Source: Sphingopyxis sp.
GTDB taxonomy: Bacteria > Pseudomonadota > Alphaproteobacteria > Sphingomonadales > Sphingomonadaceae
Assembly (NCBI GenBank): GCA_026125835.1
Contig: JAHCKJ010000004.1
Coordinates: 1-26,453 of the forward strand
DNA length: 26,453 nucleotides
Reading direction: 5' to 3'
This document shows positions 13,542-20,491 of this stretch, piece after piece. Under the pieces are notes generated by a model. It worked only from the letters and a program-made list of their open reading frames with translations, was not told where the DNA came from and searched no databases. Each line of letters begins with the position of its first letter. Position 1 is the stretch's first letter. The translations under genes and the position numbers were made by a program.

Positions 13542-15602
13542 TCACCAGATGCGGACGCGGTCCTTGGGCGCCAGATAGAGTTTCTGGCCTTCCTTGATCT
13601 GATAGGCTTTATACCAAGGGTCAAGGTTGCGCGAGACCCAAGTCCGCTGGATCGAGGGCGAATGCGGATCGGTCGTGATGCGCTGCGACAGGTTCTGCTC
13701 GCGATAGTTCCGCCGCCACACCTGTGCCCAGCCGAGGAAGAAGCGCTGGTCGCCGGTCAGCCCGTCGATCACCGGGGCTTCCTTGCCGCCCAGCGACGCC
13801 TTGTACGCGTCATAGGCGACGGTCAGCCCGGCCAGATCGCCGATATTCTCGCCCAGCGTGAACTTTCCGTCGAGATGTTCGCCCGGCAACACCTCATAGG
13901 CGTTATATTGGGCGATCAGCGCTTCGCCTGCGGCCTCGAACGCCGCGACGTCTTCGGGAGTCCACCAGTCGGCGAGCTTGCCGGTCTCGTCATATTTCGC
14001 GCCCTGGTCGTCGAAATGATGGCTCACTTCATGACCGATCACCGCGCCGATGCCGCCATAGTTGATCGCCGGGTCGGCGTGCGGATCAAAGAAGGGCGGT
14101 TGCAGGATCGCGGCCGGAAAGACGATCTCGTTCATGCTGAAATTGGCATAGGCATTGACCGTCATCGGGGTCATCCCCCATTCCCAGCGGCGGATCGGCC
14201 CGCCGAGGCGGCTGACATTGTCGTCATGCGCGAACCGGTTCGAACGCAGCGCGTTGCCGAACAGGTCGTCGGCTTTGATCTCGAGCTTGCTATAGTCCTT
14301 CCAGCGATCGGGATAACCGATCTTGGTGGTGAAATTCGCCAGCTTCTGCTTCGCCTTCACCTTCGTCTGCGGCTGCATCCACGCCAGGCCGTCGATACGG
14401 CGGCCCATCGCGGCGAGCACATTTTTGACCAGCTTGTCCATTTCCGCCTTGGTTTCGGGCGGGAAATATCTGGCGACATAATCCTGCCCGACCGCTTCGC
14501 CGAGGTTGCCGGTGGTGAAATCGACCGCGCGTTTCCAGCGTTCCTGCATCTGCGGCGTGCCCGACAGCGCGGTGCCATAGAAGGAAAAGGCTTCCTGCGC
14601 GAACCGGTCGGGCAGCACACCCGAAAAGCCGTCGAGGCTGCGGATCAACAGCATGTCGCGCAGCACCGCGACCGGCGCGTCGGCGAGCAGTTTGGCCTGA
14701 CCGGTGAACGCGCTCGGCTGCGACACGAGCAGCACATCCTCGTTCACGCCGATGCCGCGGATGAAGGTCACCCAATCGAAACCGGGCGCCGCAGCGGCCA
14801 GCTCGGCGATCGTCATCTTGTTATAGACTTTGACCGCGTCATTGCTGTCGTTCTTGTCCCAGTGGACCGTCGCAATCTGTTTTTCAAAATCATAGATCGC
14901 CCTGGCGCGCGCCGCGGCGTTGGCCTCGCCTGCCAGCGACAGGACATTTTCCAGATGCTGGAGATACGCGGCCTGCAACTTGGTGTTGCGCTCGCTGTCC
15001 TTCAGATAGAAATCGCGGTCGGGCATCCCGATGCCGCCCTGGAACATCGTGTAGATATAGGTTTCGGGATTTTTGTCGTCCTGCCCGACATAGCCGCCAA
15101 AGAAATGCTGGACGCCGTTGCGGTCGGCCTCTGCCAGCAGCGCGGCGAGGCCCACCTTGTCGGTGGCGCGAATCTTGTTCAGCCACGGCTCGATCGGTGC
15201 CAGTCCCTTCGCCTCGACCGCTGCACTGTCCAGATAGGCGGCATAGTTGCGCCCGATCATGCTGTTCGGATCGGCCTTCGCCGCTTCCAGTATCTCGCGT
15301 GTCCGCTGCTGCGACAGGTCGCCCAGCGCCGTGAACATGCCGTAATTCGACTTGTCGGCGGGGATCGGCGTGTTCCTGGCCCAGGTGCCATTGGCATAGG
15401 CATAAAAATCGTCGCCGGGCGCGACGCTCTTGTCCATGCCGGCGGTGTCGAAACCGAAGGTGCCGAGCTCGGGCTTGCCGGCTGCCTGCGCGGCGGGGGC
15501 CGGCGCGGCCTTTTCCCGAGCGGTTGCCGGCATCGCCACCAGCACCAGCGCGCCCAGCGCAGCGGTCGCCATCAGGCGCGAAGGAATGAGTGTGCGGTTC
15601 AT
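13542..15602 (-). CDS. M13-family zinc metallopeptidase (neprilysin/PepO-like), exported
   Basis: A 686-residue endopeptidase. A signal peptide (about 1-24, hydrophobic core ATAALGALVLVAM, cleavage after ATA) predicts export to the periplasm or attachment there. The N-terminal M13 domain starts DKSVAPGDDFYAYANGTW. The catalytic domain has HEVSH with zinc ligands His524 and His528 and catalytic Glu525, then ENIGDLAGL with the third ligand Glu585 and Asp589, and upstream the NAYANFSMNEIVFPAAILQPPFF block. The C-terminus ends VRIW, close to the family's usual CRVW but without the cysteine. ATG 15600-15602 has GGGGA upstream; a longer frame exists but its extra residues precede the signal peptide. 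cckA follows after 24 bases, an unusual partnership. Confidence 0.95.
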   Translation of the reverse strand: MNRTLIPSRLMATAALGALVLVAMPATAREKAAPAPAAQAAGKPELGTFGFDTAGMDKSVAPGDDFYAYANGTWARNTPIPADKSNYGMFTALGDLSQQRTREILEAAKADPNSMIGRNYAAYLDSAAVEAKGLAPIEPWLNKIRATDKVGLAALLAEADRNGVQHFFGGYVGQDDKNPETYIYTMFQGGIGMPDRDFYLKDSERNTKLQAAYLQHLENVLSLAGEANAAARARAIYDFEKQIATVHWDKNDSNDAVKVYNKMTIAELAAAAPGFDWVTFIRGIGVNEDVLLVSQPSAFTGQAKLLADAPVAVLRDMLLIRSLDGFSGVLPDRFAQEAFSFYGTALSGTPQMQERWKRAVDFTTGNLGEAVGQDYVARYFPPETKAEMDKLVKNVLAAMGRRIDGLAWMQPQTKVKAKQKLANFTTKIGYPDRWKDYSKLEIKADDLFGNALRSNRFAHDDNVSRLGGPIRRWEWGMTPMTVNAYANFSMNEIVFPAAILQPPFFDPHADPAINYGGIGAVIGHEVSHHFDDQGAKYDETGKLADWWTPEDVAAFEAAGEALIAQYNAYEVLPGEHLDGKFTLGENIGDLAGLTVAYDAYKASLGGKEAPVIDGLTGDQRFFLGWAQVWRRNYREQNLSQRITTDPHSPSIQRTWVSRNLDPWYKAYQIKEGQKLYLAPKDRVRIW

Positions 15603-15697
15603 GATTGTCCCCAGTTCGTCCAGAATGCCCCGCTCCGCCTGCGGATCGTGCAAGGAGGACCGGTGATCGGCCAGCTATAAGCCTGCGGAAATCGGGT

Positions 15698-16315
15698 TCA
15701 ACCAGCGGCCCTGTCGCTGGTCGATGCCTCATGTCGTTGGTCGCGAAGGCGGCGCAATTTGCGCCGCCAGCGCAGGCGAATCCAATTGTCCCAGATGACC
15801 GAGGCGAGGACATAGCCGACGAGCGCGCTCACCACCGAAATCACGAACAACCCGGCCAGGCCGCCGAGCAGAGCGGTGCCGGCATTGGCCGTGAACCAGT
15901 CCCACCATTCGACGATCGAGGCGCCCTCGTCGTAGAGGATATAGAGGTTGGAGATATTGGTGTGCAGGCCGAACAACGTGCTGCCCAGCCATACCGACGC
16001 AGCGATGATGATCGGCGTCGTGACCGGGTTGGACAAAAAGGTCATCGCGGCGCCGATCGGGATGTTGGCGCGGAACGGCAGCGCCAGCAACGCGACGCCC
16101 AGAATCTGCACCCCGGGAATCAGGAAGAAAATCCCGATGAACAGGCCGAGCGCGGTGCCGCGGCGCACCGAGGTGCGCGTGAACCGCCACAAATGGCTGT
16201 GCGCCACCCGGTGCGCGAACGGTTTGATGAACCGGCTTTCCAGCAGCTCCTCGCGCGTCGGCGAGTTGCGGCGGATCCAGTTCATCACCGTTGCCTTGTC
16301 GCGCGATCCGCTCAT
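15698..16315 (-). CDS. DUF2062 membrane protein
   Basis: A 205-residue protein of the DUF2062 family (function not established). After an N-terminal part with the typical RFIKPFAHRVAHSHLWRFTRTSVRRGTALG (no more than a family resemblance by memory), a hydrophobic helix GLFIGIFFLIPGVQILGVALLALPF is followed by the signature NIPIGAAMTFLSNPVTTPIIIAASVWLG, then a third helix LLGGLAGLFVISVVSALVGYVLASVIW and a basic C-terminus. The ATG (16313-16315) overlaps the smpB stop in the ATGA manner, so it is translated in step with smpB. Upstream in-frame codons belong to smpB and were excluded. Inner-membrane location is inferred from the three hydrophobic stretches. Confidence 0.88.
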   Translation of the reverse strand: MSGSRDKATVMNWIRRNSPTREELLESRFIKPFAHRVAHSHLWRFTRTSVRRGTALGLFIGIFFLIPGVQILGVALLALPFRANIPIGAAMTFLSNPVTTPIIIAASVWLGSTLFGLHTNISNLYILYDEGASIVEWWDWFTANAGTALLGGLAGLFVISVVSALVGYVLASVIWDNWIRLRWRRKLRRLRDQRHEASTSDRAAG

Positions 16316-16797
16316 CCGCGCTCTTTCATCAGGCGCTGCTTGTCGCGCTTCCAGTCGCGTTCCTTGATCGACTCGCGCTTGTCGTGCGCCTTTTTGCCCT
16401 TCGCGAGCGCCAGTTCGACCTTGGCGCGGCCGCGGCTGTTGAAATAGACGCTGAGCGGCACCAGCGTCATGCCCTGCCGCGCGACCCCTGCGTGGACCTT
16501 GTTGATCTCGCGCCCGTTCAAGAGCAGCTTGCGCGGGCGCTTCGGTTCGTGATTGTGGCGGTTGCCGTGGCTGAATTCGGGGATGTTGCTGTTGATCAGC
16601 CACACCTCGTTGCCCTTCACCTCGGCATAGCTTTCCGCAATCGTGCCTTCGCCGAACCGCAGCGATTTGACCTCGGTCCCCTGCAGCGCGATCCCCGCCT
16701 CGAACACCTGCTCGATGGCAAAGTCGAACCGCGCGCGCCGGTTTTCGGCGACGATCTTTTTCTTGTCGAATTCGGCGGCGGACTGCGGACGGGCCAT
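16312..16797 (-). CDS. smpB: SsrA-binding protein SmpB
   Basis: Brings tmRNA to stalled ribosomes in trans-translation. Its 161 residues are standard: the OB-fold with AENRRARFDFAIEQ, FEAGIALQGTEVKSLR, YAEVKGNEVWLINSNIPEF, RPRKLLLNGREI and the LVPLSVYFNSRGRAKVELALAKGKK block, then the basic C-terminal tail KAHDKRESIKERDWKRD that folds into the decoding site. The start is eight bases after the dapA stop, and its stop overlaps the DUF2062 start, so dapA-smpB-DUF2062 form one transcript by spacing. The tmRNA gene itself is not in the window. Confidence 0.97.
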   Translation of the reverse strand: MARPQSAAEFDKKKIVAENRRARFDFAIEQVFEAGIALQGTEVKSLRFGEGTIAESYAEVKGNEVWLINSNIPEFSHGNRHNHEPKRPRKLLLNGREINKVHAGVARQGMTLVPLSVYFNSRGRAKVELALAKGKKAHDKRESIKERDWKRDKQRLMKERG

Positions 16798-16805
16798 GAC
16801 GAAAC

Positions 16806-17681
16806 CTAAATCACTCCTGCCGCGGACAATGCGGCGTCGACGGCGGCACGCGCGTCTGCGTTCGCCGGAATGACAGGTAGGCGCAGTTCGGGCGAAAACC
16901 AGTCATGCACGCGCGACAGCGCATATTTCGCCGGTCCGGGCGACGTGTCGGCGAACATCGCGCGGTGCAGGTCGAACAGGCGGTCGTGCAGCGCCAGCGC
17001 GCGCGTCCAGTCGCCCGCGGCGCAGGCGGCGGCAAAATCGGCGCACTGCCGCGGCGCGACATTGGCAGTGACCGAAATGCAGCCCATACCGCCCATGGCG
17101 GCATGGGCGAGCCACAGATCGTCGTTGCCGCTCAATTGACAGAAATCCTTGCCCGCCCCCGCGCGGTGCATCGTCACCCGCGCCAGATCGCCGCTGGCGT
17201 CCTTGATCGCGACCACCGAGGGAATTTCAGCGAGTTCGCACAGCGTTTCGGCGCTGATGTCGGCGACGGTGCGGCCGGGGACGTTGTAGACGACGATCGG
17301 CAAGTCGCTGGCGTCGGCGAGCGCCTTGAAATGCGCGATCATCCCCGCCTGGCTCGGCCGGTTGTAATAGGGCGCGACGACCAGCGCGGCAGTGGCGCCC
17401 GCAGCCTGCGCGTGGCGCATGTGGCGAACCGCGGTGGCGGTGTCGTTCGACCCGCAGCCGGCAATCACCGGGACGCGGCCCGCCGCGGCTTCGATACAGC
17501 AGTCGATCACGCGGTAATGTTCGTCGAACCCCAGGGTCGGGCTTTCCCCCGTGGTGCCGCACGGCACCAGCGCACTCGACCCTTCGCGAACCTGCCAGTC
17601 GACCAGCCGCGCAAAGGCGTCGGCGTCGAACGCCCCGTCGCGAAACGGTGTCACCAAGGCGGGAATCGATCCCGAAAACAT
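16806..17681 (-). CDS. dapA: 4-hydroxy-tetrahydrodipicolinate synthase
   Basis: Condenses pyruvate and aspartate semialdehyde, the first committed step to diaminopimelate and lysine. The 291-residue TIM barrel has GTTGESPTL (42-50) with the catalytic threonines, YYNRP, Tyr132 in VVYNVPGRT and the Schiff-base Lys160 in AIKDASGD; GNDDLWLAHAAMGGMGCISV follows. Length and motifs are standard. ATG is preceded by AAAGGA. It is first in the dapA-smpB-DUF2062 run and is divergent from the lytic transglycosylase gene, so two wall-related genes share a 100-base upstream region. Confidence 0.96.
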   Translation of the reverse strand: MFSGSIPALVTPFRDGAFDADAFARLVDWQVREGSSALVPCGTTGESPTLGFDEHYRVIDCCIEAAAGRVPVIAGCGSNDTATAVRHMRHAQAAGATAALVVAPYYNRPSQAGMIAHFKALADASDLPIVVYNVPGRTVADISAETLCELAEIPSVVAIKDASGDLARVTMHRAGAGKDFCQLSGNDDLWLAHAAMGGMGCISVTANVAPRQCADFAAACAAGDWTRALALHDRLFDLHRAMFADTSPGPAKYALSRVHDWFSPELRLPVIPANADARAAVDAALSAAGVI

Positions 17682-17781
17682 GCCCGATCCTTTACAATAA
17701 CGGCCTGCCGTCGGTAGAGTCCGGGCGGCGCGCCGCGTAATGAACGTCTATTCAGCGCCCCGCAAGGAGTTTGCCAATAAT

Positions 17782-19809
17782 ATGCCCGGCATGATGACGC
17801 TGACCCGAATTTCCCGTCTGGCGCTCGCGGCAGCGCTGCTTTTCCCCGCCGCCGCGCAGGCCCGCGAGCTGACCCCCGAACAAATGGCGTGGTACCGTGC
17901 GCAGATGGGCCTTGCCTCGGCATCGGGTCCGCCGCCGGCGACCAGCCCGGTTGGCGACGCGGTGATGGAGTGGCGGCGGCTGACCGCGAACAGCGGCGCT
18001 TCCTTCGATCAATTGTCGCGCTTTCTGATGGCAAATCCGGGCTGGCCCGACGCCGACAAGATGCGCGTCCGCGCCGAAAGGGCGATCGCGCTCGACAGCT
18101 ATGATCCGCCGCGCACCCTCGCCTATTTCCAGGCCTATCCGCCGCAGACCGCGAGCGGCCACCTGCGCCACGCGCTCGCGCTCAACGCATCGGGCCGCCG
18201 CGACGAGGCCGATGCCGCCGTCCGCCGCGCGTGGACCGGCGGCACGCTCGACGAAGCCGAAACCAGCCGGGTGCTCAGCCTGTTTCCGGGCGCGATCACG
18301 CTGGCCGACCACGACGCGCGGATGGACAGGTTGCTGTGGTCGAACGCCACCGCCGCCGCCGGCCGCCAGCTTGCCTTTACCTCGCCCGAACGGCGGAACA
18401 TTTTTGCCGCGCGCCTGGCGATGCGCAGTTCGGCGGTCGACGCCGCGATGCAGGCGGCTGCGGTCGAAGGCGCCAATCCGGCGATCGTCCGCACCGACCC
18501 CGGCTATATCACCGACAAGGCCACCTGGCTGCGCAAGGCCGGGCGGGTCGGCGAAGCGCGCGCGCTGCTCGCTTCGCCGCGTTCGCTGGCCACCGCGCCG
18601 ACCGATGCCAAGGAATGGCTCGCAACGCTGCTGACCAATGCGCGGCAAGCCGACAGCGGGGGCGACAAGACCACTGCCTATAATATCGCGCGGCAGTTGG
18701 ACGACGCCTTTCCGCCCGGCACGGTGATCCGCGAAACGCCGCTGAACGTCCGCGACGATTACACCTCGCTGGCGTGGCTGGCCGCGCAGATCGCGTACAA
18801 GGATTTGCGCCGACCGGCCGAAGCGGCGCGGCTTTACCGGGTCTATGGCGAAGCGGCGCGATCGGCGCAAACGCGCACCAAGGGATTCTACTGGGCCGGG
18901 CGCGCGGCGCTCGCCGCCGGGGACGGCTCCAGCGCCAACGCCCATTTTGCCGACGCGGCGCAGCATTATGACCAGTTCTACGGGCAATTGTCACTCGAAC
19001 GGCTCGGCCGTCCGCAGCCGAAACCGACACCCAATCCGACGATCCAGGTCAGCAACGACGAAAAACGGACCTTCAACGACGACCGGCTGGTCCGCGCCGC
19101 CCGCGCGCTCGGCGAAATCGGCGCGTGGCGCGAACAAACCTTGTTCCTCCGCGCGCTGACGCAAAAGGCCACCTCGCCCGCCGACCATGTGCTGGCGGGA
19201 CAGCTGGCGTCGCAGATCGGCCGCCCCGACCTGGGCGTCATGATCGGCCGCAGCGCGCAGGCGAACAGCCTCGACGCGGTCGAAGTCGCCGGATTCCCGA
19301 CGGTGCGCGTGCCCGCGGGCCATGAGGACAACTGGACCTTCATCCACGCGATCACGCGGCAGGAAAGCCAGTTCGACCGCGAGGCGATCAGCCACGCCGG
19401 GGCGCGCGGCATGATGCAGCTGATGCCCGCCACCGCGAACGAAGTCGCAGGCAAACTCGGCCTGTCGTACAACCGCGACCTGCTGACCACCGATACCAAT
19501 TACAACATGACGCTGGGGTCGACCTATTTCCAGCAGATGCTGCGCTATTATGGCGGCAGCTATCCGCTCGCGGTCGCGGCCTATAACGCCGGTCCGGGCA
19601 ATGTGAACCGGTGGCTGCGCGCCAACGGCGATCCGCGGACCGGGTCGATCGACATCCTCGACTGGATCGAGGCGATCCCGATTTTCGAGACGAAAAATTA
19701 TGTCCAGCGCGTGCTCGAAAACGCCGTCGTGTACGATACGCTGCGCGAGGGCCGGACGCTGCCGCAGGCGCCGCTCAGCTTCTATCTCGGCAAGCGCACG
19801 CCGGGGTAA
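17782..19809 (+). CDS. slt: Soluble lytic murein transglycosylase, Slt70-like
   Basis: A 675-residue periplasmic enzyme cleaving the MurNAc-GlcNAc bond of peptidoglycan with formation of 1,6-anhydro ends. Signal peptide MPGMMTLTRISRLALAAALLFPAAAQA; a long alpha-superhelical region (about 30-490) of helical repeats forming the U-shaped domain; and the C-terminal GH23 domain with catalytic Glu528 in ITRQESQFD, then SHAGARGMMQLMPATA, YNRDLLTTDTNYNMTLGSTYFQ and VAAYNAGPGNVNRWL. An AAGGAG sits 12 bases before the chosen ATG; an earlier in-frame ATG at 17740 would add residues before the signal peptide and overlaps probable promoter sequence. greB follows after six bases on the same strand. Confidence 0.92.
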   Translation: MPGMMTLTRISRLALAAALLFPAAAQARELTPEQMAWYRAQMGLASASGPPPATSPVGDAVMEWRRLTANSGASFDQLSRFLMANPGWPDADKMRVRAERAIALDSYDPPRTLAYFQAYPPQTASGHLRHALALNASGRRDEADAAVRRAWTGGTLDEAETSRVLSLFPGAITLADHDARMDRLLWSNATAAAGRQLAFTSPERRNIFAARLAMRSSAVDAAMQAAAVEGANPAIVRTDPGYITDKATWLRKAGRVGEARALLASPRSLATAPTDAKEWLATLLTNARQADSGGDKTTAYNIARQLDDAFPPGTVIRETPLNVRDDYTSLAWLAAQIAYKDLRRPAEAARLYRVYGEAARSAQTRTKGFYWAGRAALAAGDGSSANAHFADAAQHYDQFYGQLSLERLGRPQPKPTPNPTIQVSNDEKRTFNDDRLVRAARALGEIGAWREQTLFLRALTQKATSPADHVLAGQLASQIGRPDLGVMIGRSAQANSLDAVEVAGFPTVRVPAGHEDNWTFIHAITRQESQFDREAISHAGARGMMQLMPATANEVAGKLGLSYNRDLLTTDTNYNMTLGSTYFQQMLRYYGGSYPLAVAAYNAGPGNVNRWLRANGDPRTGSIDILDWIEAIPIFETKNYVQRVLENAVVYDTLREGRTLPQAPLSFYLGKRTPG

Positions 19810-19815
19810 GTCCGC

Positions 19816-20331
19816 GTGGCGGGGGACAGGCCCAACATCATCAGCCCGGCGGGCTTCGCCGCGCTGCGCGCCGAATATGACGCGCTGCTGGGCGACGAGC
19901 GGCCAAAGCTGGTCGAAGTCATCAGCTGGGCGGCGGGCAATGGCGACCGCAGCGAGAATGGCGATTATATCTATGGCCGCAAGCGGCTGCGCGAGATCGA
20001 CCGGCGGCTGGGATTCCTTGCGCGGCGAATGAAGGCAGCGCGGGTCGTCGATCCCGCGGCGCAGCCCGACAAGGATCGCATCTGGTTCGGCGCGACCGTC
20101 GAACTCGCCGACGATGATGACAATCGCCGCAACGTCACCCTGGTCGGCGACGACGAAGCCGAAGCGGGCGACGGCCGGATCGGCTGGAACAGCCCTCTCG
20201 CCCGCGCGCTGCGCGGCGCCGCGGTCGGCGATGTACGCGTGGTCCAGCTGCCGTCGGGACCGAAGGCGTGGGAGGTAATGGCGGTCCGCTATCCTACAGA
20301 AGAACCTTCTCACCCTGCGGGAGAAGGATAG
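19816..20331 (+). CDS. greB: Transcript cleavage factor, GreB type
   Basis: Elongation factor that enters the RNA polymerase secondary channel and stimulates cleavage of backtracked RNA. The coiled coil includes GDRSENGDYIYGRKRLREIDRRLGFL; acidic Asp44 and Glu47 lie at the tip, and this version (NGDY.YGRKRLREIDRR) is closer to GreB than GreA. The C-terminal FKBP-like domain runs from about residue 85 (WFGATVELADDDDNRRNVTLVG) with GWNSPLARALRG. It begins with GTG, six bases after the transglycosylase gene, without a clear ribosome-binding site. Its last ten or so residues (EEPSHPAGEG) and the stop codon come from the composite repeat copy C, so the tail is not ancestral. 171 residues is slightly longer than usual. 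Confidence 0.9.
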   Translation: MAGDRPNIISPAGFAALRAEYDALLGDERPKLVEVISWAAGNGDRSENGDYIYGRKRLREIDRRLGFLARRMKAARVVDPAAQPDKDRIWFGATVELADDDDNRRNVTLVGDDEAEAGDGRIGWNSPLARALRGAAVGDVRVVQLPSGPKAWEVMAVRYPTEEPSHPAGEG

Positions 20332-20484
20332 GGAGCCTTAGCGCGAAGCGCTTAGGCGAACTTGGATGAGGGGGCTGCGAGCCACAGGCTCGCGCGGTCC
20401 TTTGGACCGCATACCCCTCACCCAGCTACGACTAGACGGCAGAGCCGCCAAGTCTTCGCATCCCTCTCCCGCAAGGGGAGAGGG
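20305..20484. repeat. Composite intergenic repeat, copy C (between convergent greB and the caspase gene)
   Basis: Left hairpin with stem CCTTCTC/GAGAAGG (20305-20327), a palindromic GCGCGAAGCGC block, paired GCGAGCCACAGGCTCGC, then CCCAGCTACGACTAG, the CGGCAGAGCCG hairpin, CAAGTCTTCGC and the right hairpin CCCTCTCCC-gcaag-GGGAGAGGG (20462-20484). It has the uninterrupted CGACTAG that corresponds to the target of the mobile element in copy B. The left hairpin is inside the greB coding sequence. The right one lies eight bases from the caspase-gene stop. Confidence 0.8.
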
Positions 20485-20491
20485 GTTGTTG

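Noticed and set aside
13662..15680. A 672-codon open frame on the + strand opposite the M13 peptidase
   Set aside because: Same reason: the opposite strand encodes a protein with a signal peptide, HEVSH and ENIGD motifs.
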